64,000 nt of DNA from Mycolicibacterium gadium (GTDB taxonomy: Bacteria > Actinomycetota > Actinomycetes > Mycobacteriales > Mycobacteriaceae). The stretch lies in assembly GCF_010728925.1 (NCBI RefSeq), contig NZ_AP022608.1, forward strand, positions 5,394,001 to 5,458,000, in the 5' to 3' direction. A program made the translations under genes and the position numbers. Positions 25,455-39,131 of the stretch are shown here, in pieces. The notes under the pieces were generated by a model. It was not told the origin of the DNA. It did no database searches and was given only the letters and a program-made list of their open reading frames with translations. The stretch's first letter is position 1. Each line of letters begins with the position of its first letter.

Positions 25455-26129
25455 TCACCAGACGCCGGGCACGAGGCGGTAGTGCACCTTCTCGGTGTAT
25501 GCGACGTAACCGTCGAGCTCCTCGCGCAGCATCTTCTCTTCGTCCTGGATCCGGACGGCGAGGATGAGCAGAGCCGGTGCGACGACGAGGAGGCCCCAGT
25601 ACGAGTCGAGCGCCAGCGGGGTGCCGAACATCATGATGAGGGTGGCGGCATACATCGGGTGACGTACGAGCCCGTACAGGCCGGTGGAGACCAACCGTTG
25701 ATCCGCCTCGACGGTGACTGTCGCACCGGCGTAGTTGTTCTGGATGATGACGAACTGGGTGATGGTGAGCCCGAGGAAGACCAAAACGTTGCCGATCACC
25801 ACGAGGGGTGTGGGCACGTTCGACCATCCGAACCGATGATCGAACGCGCTGACCACCAGAACCGCTGCGACCGCAAGGATCGTCCCGGTCATGATGAGCT
25901 TCTGTAGCGGTCTCGTCTCCGCGAACGGACCCGCCTTTATGCGCCGTTGCAGTGCATCGGGCATCTTCACGGCCAGATAGATGCTGGGCCCCATAGTGGC
26001 GAACATGAACACGACGATGAAAACCCAAGCCTGCCAATACTGGAACGTCGCGGCAGGCCAGAACAGTGCAAGCCCAAAGAAGACGAAGCCGAAGACCACC
26101 GACGCCAGCGACTGCAGAATTATCTTCAC
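25455..26129 (-). CDS. Isoprenylcysteine carboxyl methyltransferase-like membrane protein (Rv1216c-like)
   Basis: 224 aa with about five membrane helices. The C-terminal half has the ICMT/phospholipid-methyltransferase signature: GLYGLVRHPMYAATLIMM (the RHPxY SAM-binding motif) and EEKMLREELDGYVAYTEKVHYRLVPGVW. The acceptor is not known in bacteria. It is the last gene of the TetR-ABC exporter operon, 9 bases after the permease, as in Rv1219c-Rv1216c, and may modify a lipid or the exporter's substrate. Confidence 0.85.
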   Translation of the reverse strand: MKIILQSLASVVFGFVFFGLALFWPAATFQYWQAWVFIVVFMFATMGPSIYLAVKMPDALQRRIKAGPFAETRPLQKLIMTGTILAVAAVLVVSAFDHRFGWSNVPTPLVVIGNVLVFLGLTITQFVIIQNNYAGATVTVEADQRLVSTGLYGLVRHPMYAATLIMMFGTPLALDSYWGLLVVAPALLILAVRIQDEEKMLREELDGYVAYTEKVHYRLVPGVW

Positions 26130-26138
26130 GATTCCTGC

Positions 26139-27746
26139 TCACAGGGCATCGCGACGGCGATAGATGGCGCCGGCGGCGAATGTCAGGGCCGCGGCCACGA
26201 CGATCATCACGACCAGGGCCATAACCGGGTAGTCCGACGGCGCGGTGGTCTGGCCGACGGGGGAAAGGTCGAGCAGCCAACTCGGCAGGCGCAGGAGCGC
26301 ACCGAGGTACAGCGATACGACGACGAACGTGACTGCAAGCCAGCCGATCCAGCCCCTCCTGATCGCCACCCCGAACGCCGCGATACCTGCCATCACGGCC
26401 ATCGCGGGCACGTAGGCCAGGCCCGCCAACGTGAGCCGCACTATCGTGCCCGGTTCCCCGAGCGTGAGACCCGCACCAAGACCGTTGCCAAGGCCGGCGA
26501 AGAACATCAGTACGGCGGAGCCGATGAGCGCCGACGCGACCGCGGTGAGCAGCCAGCGCCACCGTGACACCGCGCCGGCCAGCACAGCTTCGCCGAGGCC
26601 CTTCTCTTCGTCGCCGTACACCCGCAGCACCGACGACACGACGAACGCAGTGGCCGCGGCGGCGAGGAATTGCGTCATCGTGGTGTACACGCTGTCGGTG
26701 CCCTGTGCCACCAGCACGCGTTGAATGAGTTCGTTCTCCTTGGCGGCGTCCAGCAGTGATTTTGTCATCGAGCCAAAGGCCAAGCCGCCCAAAAAGAGTC
26801 CGACCGCCCAGCCGATGGTCTGGCCGCGTTGCAGCGTCAGATGCAGGCCGAGCACGGATCTGATGGCGTGCGCATTGGGACGCTCGCCGGTGGACGGGAT
26901 GGTGCCGTCGTCGTACTGCCGTCTGCTCTCCAGGCCGGCGGCCAGCCCGATCAGCCCGAGCGTCAGGGCGACGAGGAGGGCGAACGGCCACCAGCGCACG
27001 TCGACGAATGCCCGCATCTGTTGCGCCCATGCGATCGGCGAGAACCAACTCAGCGCGCTGCCGGAATGCTCGATGACGTCGCCGATCCCGCGGACGAAGA
27101 CCGCCAGCGCAAGTACGGCCATCGCGGCGCCGGTGGCGGTGCGCGACTGCCGCCACAGCTGGGCGGTGACAGCGGCGACCGCGCCGAACACCATGGCCAC
27201 CCCTGTGATGCCGAGGCACATCGCGGCGGTGTCGACCAGCCCGAAACCGGTGGAGGCCATTGCCAGCGTCATCGTCACCGTCAGCACGGCGTTCACGCCG
27301 CCGACCATGATCAACGCGGCGGTCGTTCGTGCATAGCGTCCGACAACCGAGGACAGCACCAGTTCCGCTGCGCCGCTTTCTTCCTCGGCGCGGGTGTGGC
27401 GAATCACGGTCAGAATGGCCAGGATCGACGTCGCGACGATCATGGTGAGCATGAGCTCGTTGGCCATCATCGCGCCGAGGTCGGTTTCGTTGCCGCCGAA
27501 CATGGGGCCGCCCATGATGATCGCCGCCGGCGTCTTCATCAGGTTCACCCGGGCCTGACGTTGCGCCTCGTCCGGATAAGCCAGCTTGATCGCGTTGGGC
27601 GCGTACACCATCATCAGCGTCAAGGCCGCCAGCCAGATCGAAAGGCGAATTCGGTCGCGGCGCAGGGCCAGCCGGAGCAGGCTCAGCGTGCCCGTCCACA
27701 ACCCGGCGTTGCGTTGAGCTGTGTGCGGTGCGAGGACGGTGCTCAT
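26139..27746 (-). CDS. ABC exporter permease (Rv1217c-like)
   Basis: 535 aa polytopic protein with about 12 hydrophobic segments arranged as two similar halves, each beginning with a large extracytoplasmic region; the type is the ABC-2 tetronasin/polyketide exporter. It pairs with the ATPase upstream through an ATGA overlap (ATG 27746 on TGA 27745-27743). In M. tuberculosis the Rv1217c-Rv1218c pair is linked to multidrug efflux. The substrate here is unknown. Confidence 0.88.
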   Translation of the reverse strand: MSTVLAPHTAQRNAGLWTGTLSLLRLALRRDRIRLSIWLAALTLMMVYAPNAIKLAYPDEAQRQARVNLMKTPAAIIMGGPMFGGNETDLGAMMANELMLTMIVATSILAILTVIRHTRAEEESGAAELVLSSVVGRYARTTAALIMVGGVNAVLTVTMTLAMASTGFGLVDTAAMCLGITGVAMVFGAVAAVTAQLWRQSRTATGAAMAVLALAVFVRGIGDVIEHSGSALSWFSPIAWAQQMRAFVDVRWWPFALLVALTLGLIGLAAGLESRRQYDDGTIPSTGERPNAHAIRSVLGLHLTLQRGQTIGWAVGLFLGGLAFGSMTKSLLDAAKENELIQRVLVAQGTDSVYTTMTQFLAAAATAFVVSSVLRVYGDEEKGLGEAVLAGAVSRWRWLLTAVASALIGSAVLMFFAGLGNGLGAGLTLGEPGTIVRLTLAGLAYVPAMAVMAGIAAFGVAIRRGWIGWLAVTFVVVSLYLGALLRLPSWLLDLSPVGQTTAPSDYPVMALVVMIVVAAALTFAAGAIYRRRDAL

Positions 27747-28678
27747 CGCGAGGCTCCCTGGTACTCACGCAGGAACAGGTCTTCGAGCGATGCCGGTGTC
27801 ACGGTCAGGTCGAGGATGCCCAGGTCGGAGAGTTCACCCATGGCGCGGTCGAGTTCGTTGCGGTCAACGGAGAACGTGTAGTGGCCATCGCTGATGGCGA
27901 AGTCGTGTACGAACGGACTGCGTTGCAGCGCTTGCCCATCGGTGCGGGTGCGCACTGTAACCGTTGTCCGCATCAGGTGCCGCAGCTCGTCGAGCGAGCC
28001 CGACTTCACGGTGCGGCCGGAGCGAATGATCGTCACGGTGTTGCACAGTTTCTCGACCTCGGCGAGGATATGGCTGGACAGCAGCACCGCCGCACCGTGT
28101 CCGGTCACTTCCTCGACGCATTGCTGAAACGCCTTCTCCATCAGGGGATCCAGTCCAGAAGTCGGCTCGTCGAGAATGTAGAGCTCGGCGTTGGTGGAGA
28201 ACGCAGCGACAATTGCCACCTTCTGCCGGTTGCCTTTCGAGTAGGTGCGCGCCTTCTTGTGCGGGTCGAGTTCGAAGCGCTCGATCAGTTGGTCGCGTCT
28301 GCGGGTGTCGAGGCCGTTGCCGCGCAGTCGGGCCAGGAAGTCGATGGCTTGCAGGCCGGTCAGGTTGGGCCACAGTGTCACATCGCCCGGGACGTATGCG
28401 ATTCGGCGGTGCAGGTCGACGGCGTCGTGCCACGGGTCGCCGCCGAGCAGCCGTACAGTTCCGCCGTCGGCGCGCAGCAGGCCAAGCAGCACACGGATCG
28501 TAGTGGACTTGCCCGCCCCGTTGGGGCCGAGGAATCCCGCGATGTCGCCGTGCGCAACAGCCAGGTCGAGGCCGTCGAGTGCTTTGGTTCGTCCGAAAGA
28601 CTTTGACAGCCCACGAATCTCGACCGCGAGTTCGGATCGCGCGCCAGCATTAGTCCGCTGCAGGGACGGTGCCGTCAT
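27743..28678 (-). CDS. ABC exporter ATP-binding protein (Rv1218c-like)
   Basis: 311 aa ATPase. Walker [10 protein letters not shown] near residue 43, Q-loop region [14 protein letters not shown], signature SKGNRQKV (a variant of LSGGQ), Walker [14 protein letters not shown], and switch His in LLSSHIL. The C-terminal 90 residues are the DrrA-type accessory region. ATG 28678 is chosen because AAGGAG lies 6 nt upstream; ATG 28684 would have the site touching the start. Its first codons overlap the end of the TetR gene by 29 bases, so the regulator and exporter are one transcript. Confidence 0.93.
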   Translation of the reverse strand: MTAPSLQRTNAGARSELAVEIRGLSKSFGRTKALDGLDLAVAHGDIAGFLGPNGAGKSTTIRVLLGLLRADGGTVRLLGGDPWHDAVDLHRRIAYVPGDVTLWPNLTGLQAIDFLARLRGNGLDTRRRDQLIERFELDPHKKARTYSKGNRQKVAIVAAFSTNAELYILDEPTSGLDPLMEKAFQQCVEEVTGHGAAVLLSSHILAEVEKLCNTVTIIRSGRTVKSGSLDELRHLMRTTVTVRTRTDGQALQRSPFVHDFAISDGHYTFSVDRNELDRAMGELSDLGILDLTVTPASLEDLFLREYQGASR

Positions 28679-29336
28679 TTCCATCTCCTTCTCCAGATGT
28701 GAACGGGATGCCTTTTTCGTGTTGTGCCAGGAATGCGTCGTACATCGTCGAGTCGGCCATCAGGCCGTTGGTGAACATCTCCAGCGCAGGCAGCATCATG
28801 TCTTCGCCGTAATCGCGCAGCACGGCCCGAAGGTCGGTGGGGTTTTCATGCATTTGCAGGTAGAGCAGGAAACCGCCGCCGTTGATCATGCTGAGGTATC
28901 TCGCCCTGGCCTTCGGGTCGCGGCTCGGCTTGAGAATGCCTGCCTGAACGCCCTCCTCGATGTACTGCTCGGCGTTGTCGATCATGCGCTGCCAGAACGA
29001 CTTTGCGAGGTCACTACCCGACTGCATGCTGCGCACCAGATACGCCATCATCGGGGCGTATTCCTCGATCTCGGCGACCTGTGCGAGCCAGTCGGCCGGG
29101 TCGGTGGTGCGCATGGACTCGGTCTTGGACTCGCGCACCATCTCGGTGATGTGGTCGTCGCACGCCTTGCGCAGGCCGTCCTTGGAGCCGAAATGGTGGA
29201 TCACCAGCGCGGCGGACACGCCGGCGGCCTCGGCGATGGTCCGGAGCCCGACGTTGAAGCCGTCTTTGCCCCACCGGTCGATCGCGGCATCGCGGATCCG
29301 GGCGATGGCCGTCCGATCGTCAGGCGCTGAACGCAT
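28650..29336 (-). CDS. TetR-family repressor of the exporter operon (Rv1219c-like)
   Basis: 228 aa. The N-terminal HTH reads [33 protein letters not shown]; the remaining 170 residues are the helical ligand-binding domain, with methionine-rich patches ([20 protein letters not shown]). First gene of the operon, so it probably represses itself along with the exporter. ATG 29336 is 7 nt after TAGCGT (29349-29344), and two inverted repeats cover this promoter. Orthologue of Rv1219c, a known repressor of Rv1217c-Rv1218c. Confidence 0.92.
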   Translation of the reverse strand: MRSAPDDRTAIARIRDAAIDRWGKDGFNVGLRTIAEAAGVSAALVIHHFGSKDGLRKACDDHITEMVRESKTESMRTTDPADWLAQVAEIEEYAPMMAYLVRSMQSGSDLAKSFWQRMIDNAEQYIEEGVQAGILKPSRDPKARARYLSMINGGGFLLYLQMHENPTDLRAVLRDYGEDMMLPALEMFTNGLMADSTMYDAFLAQHEKGIPFTSGEGDGNDGTVPAAD

Positions 29337-29337
29337 G

Positions 29338-31070
<1,733 letters not shown>

Positions 31071-31158
31071 GTGTTCGCAGGTGTTTGGCGCCGCGCGCCG
31101 CGCTACATTCGAATCAGTAACGTTGACTCGACGCGAGTACGCCGAGAGGAGCTGGGCG

Positions 31159-33119
<1,961 letters not shown>

Positions 33120-33121
33120 AG

Positions 33122-33544
33122 ATGTTCGCGAACGTCGGCTGGGGCGAGATGCTGGTCCTGGTGATCGCCGGTTTGGTGATCCTGGGCCCCGAACGCCTTC
33201 CCGGAGCGATCCGGTGGACGTCGAGCACGCTGCGGCAGGCCCGCGACTACATCAGCGGCGCCACCAGCCAGCTGCGCGACGATCTTGGTCCGGAGTTCGA
33301 CGACCTTCGGGAGCCGTTGAGTCAGCTGAACAAGCTGCGGGGGATGACGCCGCGTGCCGCGCTCACGAAACATCTTCTCGACGGGGATGATTCGATCTTC
33401 ACGGGCAAGGTGGACACCCCCGCGGCCAACGCCGAGAAGCCCGTGAGTGACGGTGCGCCGAAGCCGGTGTCACCGCAGGAGCCACCGCAACCAGAGACGC
33501 CCGAAGTCCCGGCGAAAACCCCCTACGACAGCGACGCGACCTAA
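33122..33544 (+). CDS. tatB: Sec-independent translocase protein TatB
   Basis: 140 aa. One short N-terminal membrane helix with the TatB pattern ([27 protein letters not shown], including the conserved Glu and GPERLP hinge), an amphipathic helix, and a proline-rich acidic tail. Part of the twin-arginine export pathway. ATG 33122 is two bases after the htrA stop, so it is in the sigE-rseA-htrA operon. Its TAA overlaps the stop of convergent mrp in CTAA. Confidence 0.94.
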   Translation: MFANVGWGEMLVLVIAGLVILGPERLPGAIRWTSSTLRQARDYISGATSQLRDDLGPEFDDLREPLSQLNKLRGMTPRAALTKHLLDGDDSIFTGKVDTPAANAEKPVSDGAPKPVSPQEPPQPETPEVPAKTPYDSDAT

Positions 33545-34683
33545 CGGCCGGCCGGGTCCAGGCCCAGCGACATGCCCGCGAGTCCCCGCTTGCGGCTCGA
33601 CAGCGCATCGGCGATGTTGCGCAACTCCTTGCCCGCCACTGAATCCGGTGCCGAGAGCACCAGCGGCACCCCTTCGTCGCCTGCAGCGACCAGTGCGGGA
33701 TCCAGCGGAACCTGGCCCAGCAGCGGCACGTCGGCGCCCACCGAACGGGTCAGGCTCTCGGCGACCTGCCTGCCGCCGCCTTCGCCGAAGATCTGCATCG
33801 TCGTACCGTCAGGGAGCAGCAGACCGGACATGTTCTCGACCACGCCGACGATGCGCTGACGGGTCTGCAGCGCGATGGCGCCTGCCCGCTCGGCCACCTC
33901 GGCGGCCGCCAGCTGAGGCGTCGTCACCACCAGGATCTCCGCTCCGGGGATCAGCTGGGCGACCGAGATGGCGATGTCTCCGGTGCCCGGCGGCAGGTCG
34001 AGCAGCAGGACGTCCAGATCGCCCCAGTACACGTCGGCGAGAAACTGCTGCAATGCGCGGTGCAGCATCGGTCCGCGCCACACCACCGGGGTGTTGCCCT
34101 GGGTGAACATCGATATCGAGATGACGCGAACGTCATGCGCGACAGGCGGCACGATCATCGACTCGACCTGGGTCGGCCGGTCGGTCGTGCCCATCATCCG
34201 CGGCACCGAATGCCCGTAGATGTCGGCGTCCAGCACGCCCACCGACAGCCCGCGCGCGGCCATCGCCGCGGCCAGGTTGACGGTGACGCTGGACTTGCCG
34301 ACGCCGCCCTTACCCGACGCCACGGCGTATACCCGGGTGAGCGAACCGGGCTGGGCGAAGGGGATGACGGGCTCGCGGGAATCGCCGCGCAGTTGCTTGC
34401 GCAACTCGGTGCGCTGCTCGTCGCTCATCACGTCGAGGGTCACCGTGGTGTGACCCGTGCCCGGGACATCGGCGACGGCTTGACTCACGAGTTGGGAGAT
34501 CTCGTTCTTCTTCGGGCACGCCGAAGTGGTGAGGTAAATCTCGACGTGCACCCCGCCGTCGGGCTCGATCGTGACGTTTTTCACCATGCCGAGCTCGGTG
34601 ATCGGCCGCCGCAGTTCCGGATCGATCACCTTCGCCAGCCCCGAACGGACCGCGGACTCCAGGTCAGGAGAAGTAGTGGACAT
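33541..34683 (-). CDS. mrp: Mrp/NBP35 family P-loop ATPase (Fe-S carrier)
   Basis: 380 aa. An N-terminal MIP18/DUF59-like domain ([22 protein letters not shown]) precedes a deviant Walker [10 protein letters not shown] near residue 126, DADIYGHS, and LPPGTGD (switch). Binds and transfers Fe-S clusters to apoproteins. The paired CxxC seen in eukaryotic homologues is absent, as is usual for actinobacterial Mrp. ATG 34683 lies 8 nt after TAGACT. Equivalent to Rv1229c. Confidence 0.94.
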   Translation of the reverse strand: MSTTSPDLESAVRSGLAKVIDPELRRPITELGMVKNVTIEPDGGVHVEIYLTTSACPKKNEISQLVSQAVADVPGTGHTTVTLDVMSDEQRTELRKQLRGDSREPVIPFAQPGSLTRVYAVASGKGGVGKSSVTVNLAAAMAARGLSVGVLDADIYGHSVPRMMGTTDRPTQVESMIVPPVAHDVRVISISMFTQGNTPVVWRGPMLHRALQQFLADVYWGDLDVLLLDLPPGTGDIAISVAQLIPGAEILVVTTPQLAAAEVAERAGAIALQTRQRIVGVVENMSGLLLPDGTTMQIFGEGGGRQVAESLTRSVGADVPLLGQVPLDPALVAAGDEGVPLVLSAPDSVAGKELRNIADALSSRKRGLAGMSLGLDPAGR

Positions 34684-34716
34684 CGCTGTCGAGTCTAGGC
34701 CGACCCGACGGGCGTG

Positions 34717-36207
34717 CTAACCAGCCGGTGCGGGCGCGGGACCGGGCAGCGGTCCCGGCGGTGCGCCCTGTGGCGCGACCGGACCCGGCGCAGGACCGGG
34801 CGGCGGTGCCAGCGGACCCGGGGCGGGTCCGGCCGGGACGGGTCCCGGGGCAGGCGCCAGCGGGCCGGGCGGCGGTGCCATTCCCGGCGGCACCATCTGC
34901 TGCGCGACGGGCGGCCCGCCCAGCGCAGCCTGCAGCGGTGCGGGCTGGTCCTTGATGCAGAACACCGCACACTCCGGCGTCGGCCTCGGAGGCGGCTGCA
35001 TCCACGGGGGCACCCACGGCGCCGGTTGCTGCGATGTCGCAGGGGTTGCCAACGGGCCGGGTGCGGGACCGGGCAGCGGGCCCAGCCGCTGACCGGGCAC
35101 GAAGCCGGGGAGCTGGCTGGCGACGTCGCTGCGCGCCAGCACCGGCATCAGTGCCAGCGGATCGTTGGAGGGCAGGCCCAAGGCGTTGAGCGGCAATCCC
35201 GGACCGAGGCCTTCGTATGCATTGAGGTGCGTGGCGCCGCCGTCGTCGTCGCTCAATACGGGGACCGACCCGGTGATGGGCGGCAGGTCGACCGGCACGA
35301 CGCCGGTGGCGTACGCAGCGGCCCAGCCCAGCACGTTGCGGGCGTAGGCCACCGAGTTGTTGTAGCGCAGGATCGCCGACATCACGTGGGCCTGATCGCG
35401 CAGGTTCATGTCACCGCTGCACAGATAGCGCGCGGCGGCCAGGGTCGAGTCGAACAGGTTCTGCACCTCGGCCTTGCCGTCCCCGTCGCCGTCGGACGCG
35501 TAGCGCGACCAGGTACCGGGAAGGAACTGCATCGGACCCATCGCGCGCGCATAGGTGACGCGCTCGGCCGAGCGATTCTGCACGATGATCTCGTTGCCGG
35601 GCAGAGTCCCGTCCAGAGCGGGCCCGTAGATGGGCCGCACGGCCGTACCGCGGGCGTCGGTGGCGCCGCCATAGGCGTGCATCGACTCGATACGCCCGAT
35701 GCCCGCCAGCAGGTTCCAGCTGACGCCACAACCGGGATCGGCCACGGCCATCATCCGCTCGGCGTTGCGGTATGCCGCCAGGGCCATCGCCGGAATGCGA
35801 AGTGTGCCAGGAGCATTCACTACAGCTGCGGGCTGAGGCGACGAAGCCGCCGAGGCCGCGATGTGGAATTCGGTCGGTGTCTTGGTGACAGCGACCACCG
35901 TCGGGCCCGCGCGGTCGACCGAGGACGACTCGACAGAGGCCAGCGGGGTGACCGCGGAGTCGCGGACCGGTGAGCTCGGTTGTACGGAGGCCCCCACGGC
36001 GCCGACCAGAATGATCGGCGCGATGACTGCGAATCCCGAGGCGACGCGGGCGCGGGCAGGGGTGAGCGCGCCGCGAACATTGGACGGTTTGACGGCAGCG
36101 CTGAAGTTGACGGCTCGCATGCGAGAAACACCATCGCCAGCACTGTGCGCGACTCGCTTCGCCCCCCGTCGCGCTGCCTCGAGGGCGGCCCCTGCCCCTA
36201 TGTGCAC
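34717..36207 (-). CDS. Lytic murein transglycosylase with proline-rich tail (Rv1230c-like)
   Basis: 496 aa. A cytoplasmic N terminus of about 50 residues, one membrane helix (ASGFAVIAPIILVGAVGASV), then an SLT/MltB-type domain: GVSWNLLAGIGRIESMHAYGG holds the catalytic Glu, followed by RAMGPMQFLPGTW, ASDGDGDGKAEVQNLFDS and YNNSVAYARNVL. The last 150 residues are Pro/Gly/Ala repeats (GPLAPPPGPAPGP) that may span the cell wall. It cleaves peptidoglycan glycan strands. GTG 36207 has AAGGA 7 nt upstream; ATG 36120 is the alternative start. The 87 bases from 36208 to 36294 hold that site and nothing else clear. Confidence 0.87.
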   Translation of the reverse strand: MHIGAGAALEAARRGAKRVAHSAGDGVSRMRAVNFSAAVKPSNVRGALTPARARVASGFAVIAPIILVGAVGASVQPSSPVRDSAVTPLASVESSSVDRAGPTVVAVTKTPTEFHIAASAASSPQPAAVVNAPGTLRIPAMALAAYRNAERMMAVADPGCGVSWNLLAGIGRIESMHAYGGATDARGTAVRPIYGPALDGTLPGNEIIVQNRSAERVTYARAMGPMQFLPGTWSRYASDGDGDGKAEVQNLFDSTLAAARYLCSGDMNLRDQAHVMSAILRYNNSVAYARNVLGWAAAYATGVVPVDLPPITGSVPVLSDDDGGATHLNAYEGLGPGLPLNALGLPSNDPLALMPVLARSDVASQLPGFVPGQRLGPLPGPAPGPLATPATSQQPAPWVPPWMQPPPRPTPECAVFCIKDQPAPLQAALGGPPVAQQMVPPGMAPPPGPLAPAPGPVPAGPAPGPLAPPPGPAPGPVAPQGAPPGPLPGPAPAPAG

Positions 36208-36294
36208 TCAACCGTCCTTGGTCTGTTGTGGTTGTGAACCAAGTCACCATACCTAGTCGGTATCTCGCGCGTTACAGCAATGGCGTTACGTGAT

Positions 36295-36846
36295 TCAGCT
36301 CTGCCTTTTCGAGCGGCGCTCATTCTGCTCTGTTCTGCCGCCGCCGTCGCGCTTATCGGATCCTGCCGGCGGGGCCAGCCGGTTCAGTAGCTCCTGAATT
36401 TCCTCGAGCTCGCGCCGCAGGTAGTCGCGGGTGGCGACTTCGCCGACCGCCAACCGCAATGCGGCCAGCTCACGGGCCAGATATTCGGTGTCCGCCTTGG
36501 TCTGTTCGGCGCGCCGACGGTCTTCCTCGAGCGACACCCGATCCCGGTTTTCCTGCCGATTCTGAGCCAGCAGAATCAACGGCGCCGCATACGCCGCTTG
36601 GGTGGAGAACGCGAGATTGAGCAAGATGAACGGATATGGATCCCACCGCAACTTCACGGCAAACAGATTCAGGATGATCCAGACGATCACCATGATGGTC
36701 TGCCAGGCCAGGTAACGGCCCGTGCCCAGAAAGCGGGCGATCGACTCCGAGAACTTGCCGACCGCCTCGGCGTCGACGTTGAGCGTGAACCGTCGACGGG
36801 AGACCCGCGGGGTGTCCAGGCGCTGGCGCGCCGTCAGGTCGCTCAT
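36295..36846 (-). CDS. DUF1003 membrane protein (Rv1231c-like)
   Basis: 183 aa. Two membrane helices (LAWQTIMVIVWIILNLFAV and PFILLNLAFSTQAAYAAPLILLAQ) in the DUF1003 pattern FSESIARFLGTGRYL, NQ-ENRDR, followed by a charged coiled coil (EEDRRRAEQTKADTEYLARELAALRL). Function unknown. ATG 36846 overlaps the upstream TGA by one base (TGATG); GTG 36849 would also overlap it. Translationally coupled to the CBS/MgtE-N gene. Confidence 0.87.
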   Translation of the reverse strand: MSDLTARQRLDTPRVSRRRFTLNVDAEAVGKFSESIARFLGTGRYLAWQTIMVIVWIILNLFAVKLRWDPYPFILLNLAFSTQAAYAAPLILLAQNRQENRDRVSLEEDRRRAEQTKADTEYLARELAALRLAVGEVATRDYLRRELEEIQELLNRLAPPAGSDKRDGGGRTEQNERRSKRQS

Positions 36847-38138
36847 CACGCGCCCTCGTTGGCGGCGAACAACTCGGGCTCTTCGCGTTCACGCCAGTCG
36901 TGCGGCAGGAGATGGTCGAGCACGTCGTCGACCGACACCGCGCCGAGCAGGTGGTTCTCCTCGTCGACGACCGGTCCGCATACGAGGTTGTACGCGGCGA
37001 AGTACCGGGTCACCGCCGACAACGAATCCTCTGGTGCCAAATTCGGAAGGTCGGTGTCCACGATCCCGCTGACCAGCTCCGCGGGCGGTTCTCGCAGGAG
37101 CCGCTGTAGGTGGACACAGCCCAGGTAGTGACCGGTAGGGGTGGCCGTTGGCGCGCGCGTCACGAACACCAGCGACGCGAGCGCCGGGGTCAGGTCGGGG
37201 TCGCGGACGCGGGCCAGCGCCTCGGCGACAGTGGTGTCCGGCGCGAGCACCACCGGTTCCGACGTCATCAGGCCGCCTGCTGTGTCGGGTGAGTGCGCCA
37301 GCAGCCGGCGTACGTCCTCGGAGTCCTCGGGGTCCATTCGGCGTAGAAACTGTTCGGCGTCCGTTGGCGTCATCGTGCCCAGCAGGTCGGCGGCGTCGTC
37401 GGGGTCCATGGCCTCGAGCACGTCGGCGGCCCGTTCGGGGGGCAGCTTCCTGAGCACGTTGACCTGCTCGTCCTCGGGCAGCTCCTGCAGCACGTCGGCC
37501 AAACGCTCGTCGTCGAGCGCGTTGACCACCTCGTGGCGGCGCTTGTCAGGCAGTTCGCGGATCGCTTCGGCCACCTCGACGGCGCGCTGACCGACGAACT
37601 GCTCCAGCAGCTGCGCGACCCCCTGGTCGGGCATCGCCAGTCCCGAGGGGGTGAGCCCCTGCACGTGCTGCCAGTCGATGATCTGCACATTGCCGCGGCG
37701 GCCGAGGCGTCGCGCGGGCCGCACCGCCACCTTGGTCACCATCCAGTCGCGCGTGCGGGTCGGCTCGATGCCGAGATCGACCACGTACACGTCGACTCCC
37801 TTCAACTGCTCCTGGTCGGGATCGTCGACTCTGACCTGGGTTTCGATCACCTGGCCGAGCACGAGCACCTCACCGGGACGCTGGGTGAACTTGCGCAGCG
37901 AGACGCTGCCGGTCGCCAGCGTCACAGCGCCGGGATCGATGGATGTCACCCGCAGAATCGGCACGAAAATTCTTCGGCGCGTAAGTAATTCGACGACCAG
38001 GCCGAGCACCCTCGGCTGTTGGCGCACGATGCTGATGCTGATCACCACATCGCGGACGCGGCCAAGGGACTCCCCGTCGGGTCCCAGCACCACCATCCCC
38101 ACAAGCCGGGCCGCATAGACCCTGTTCACCGCCGCCAT
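36846..38138 (-). CDS. Soluble MgtE N-domain / CBS-pair protein with PRC barrel (Rv1232c-like)
   Basis: 430 aa without membrane helices. Residues 1-150 form PRC-barrel-like repeats (GPDGESLGRVRDVVI). The MgtE N-terminal superhelical domain follows, with repeated LPEDEQVNVLRKLPPERAADVLEAMDPDD motifs, then a CBS pair (GGLMTSEPVVLAPDTTVAEAL and ending near LGAVSVDDVLDHLLPHDW). In MgtE these domains sense Mg2+ for a channel that is missing here, so this may be a stand-alone sensor. ATG 38138 lies 7 nt after TACCCT (38151-38146). Followed by the DUF1003 gene. Confidence 0.88.
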   Translation of the reverse strand: MAAVNRVYAARLVGMVVLGPDGESLGRVRDVVISISIVRQQPRVLGLVVELLTRRRIFVPILRVTSIDPGAVTLATGSVSLRKFTQRPGEVLVLGQVIETQVRVDDPDQEQLKGVDVYVVDLGIEPTRTRDWMVTKVAVRPARRLGRRGNVQIIDWQHVQGLTPSGLAMPDQGVAQLLEQFVGQRAVEVAEAIRELPDKRRHEVVNALDDERLADVLQELPEDEQVNVLRKLPPERAADVLEAMDPDDAADLLGTMTPTDAEQFLRRMDPEDSEDVRRLLAHSPDTAGGLMTSEPVVLAPDTTVAEALARVRDPDLTPALASLVFVTRAPTATPTGHYLGCVHLQRLLREPPAELVSGIVDTDLPNLAPEDSLSAVTRYFAAYNLVCGPVVDEENHLLGAVSVDDVLDHLLPHDWREREEPELFAANEGA

Positions 38139-38163
38139 GCCTAGAAGGGTAAAGAGTGTGGTT
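38139..38163. promoter_or_regulatory. Divergent promoter region of CBS/MgtE-N and CitE-like genes
   Basis: 25 bp separate the starts. The minus -10 TACCCT (38151-38146) is 7 nt from ATG 38138. On the plus strand TAAAGA (38150-38155) is 8 nt from GTG 38164. Both share the TA at 38150-38151. The plus hexamer lacks the final T, so it is weaker. Confidence 0.45.
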
Positions 38164-39120
38164 GTGGAAAACCGCTATCGACCCCGCCGAACGATACTTT
38201 CGGTTCCAGGCAGCAGCGCGAAGATGATCGAGAAGGCAAAGTCTCTGCCCGCCGATGAGGTCTTCCTCGATCTCGAAGACGCGGTCGCACCCGACGCCAA
38301 AGCCGAGGCGCGCGCCGCGGTGGCGGCCGCGTTGACCGAGCCCGGTTGGGGCGGGCAGTTGCGCGGCGTTCGGGTGAACGACTGGACCACGCCGTGGACG
38401 CATGCCGACGTCATCGAGGTGGTGTCGGCCGCGGGTGCGTCGCTGGACATTGTGGTGTTGCCGAAAGTTTCCGATGTCTCGCACATCCATGCGCTCGACC
38501 TGCTGCTTGGTCAACTCGAGGCGACACACGGATTCCCGTTGGGCCGCATCGGTATTGAAGCTCAGATCGAGAATGCCGAAGGTTTGACGAATATCGATGC
38601 GATCGCGGCGGCCCCACGGGTGCAGGCGCTGGTCCTCGGGCCCGCGGACATGGCCGCCAGCCTGAACATGCGCACGCTCGAGGTTGGGGAACAGCCCGAG
38701 GGCTACGACGTCGGTGACGCCCACCATCACGTGCTGATGCGAATTCTCGTCGCGGCCCGCACGCGCGGCATCCTGGCGATCGACGGCCCGTATCTGAAGG
38801 TGCGCGATGTCGAAGGCTTCCGCCGGGTCGCGGGCCGGTCCGCTGCGCTGGGATACGACGGCAAATGGGTGCTGCACCCCGACCAGATCGCTGCGGGCAA
38901 CGAGATCTTCAGCCCTCGCCAAGCGGCCTACGATCACGCCGAGTTGATTCTCGAGGCCTACGAATGGCACACGTCGCGGGCGGGCGGTGCGCGCGGCGCG
39001 GTGATGCTCGGCGACGAGATGATCGACGAAGCGAGCCGCAAGATGGCGTTGGTGATCGCCGGCAAGGGTCGCGCGGCGGGGATGGAGCGCAAGGGCGAGC
39101 GGTTCAGCCCGCCGGCCTAG
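38164..39120 (+). CDS. HpcH/HpaI (CitE-like) CoA-ester lyase
   Basis: 318 aa TIM-barrel lyase of the CitE/malyl-CoA lyase group. Motifs: RRTILSVPGSSAKMIEKA, ADEVFLDLEDAVAPDAK (metal-site region), IGIEAQIENAEGL (catalytic Glu), LGPADMAASLN, and GKWVLHPDQI. It likely cleaves or forms an acyl-CoA such as malyl-CoA; the exact substrate is unknown. GTG 38164 matches the family start (ENRYRPRRT); GTG 38158 is 6 bases upstream. I do not recall a gene here in M. tuberculosis. Confidence 0.85.
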   Translation: MENRYRPRRTILSVPGSSAKMIEKAKSLPADEVFLDLEDAVAPDAKAEARAAVAAALTEPGWGGQLRGVRVNDWTTPWTHADVIEVVSAAGASLDIVVLPKVSDVSHIHALDLLLGQLEATHGFPLGRIGIEAQIENAEGLTNIDAIAAAPRVQALVLGPADMAASLNMRTLEVGEQPEGYDVGDAHHHVLMRILVAARTRGILAIDGPYLKVRDVEGFRRVAGRSAALGYDGKWVLHPDQIAAGNEIFSPRQAAYDHAELILEAYEWHTSRAGGARGAVMLGDEMIDEASRKMALVIAGKGRAAGMERKGERFSPPA

Positions 39121-39131
39121 CGCGTCAGGGC

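Noticed and set aside
25351..27768. An 805-codon minus-strand frame overlapping the permease and the methyltransferase genes
   Set aside because: Arg/His-rich shadow composition; the permease and ICMT-like protein in other frames have proper membrane helices and family motifs.
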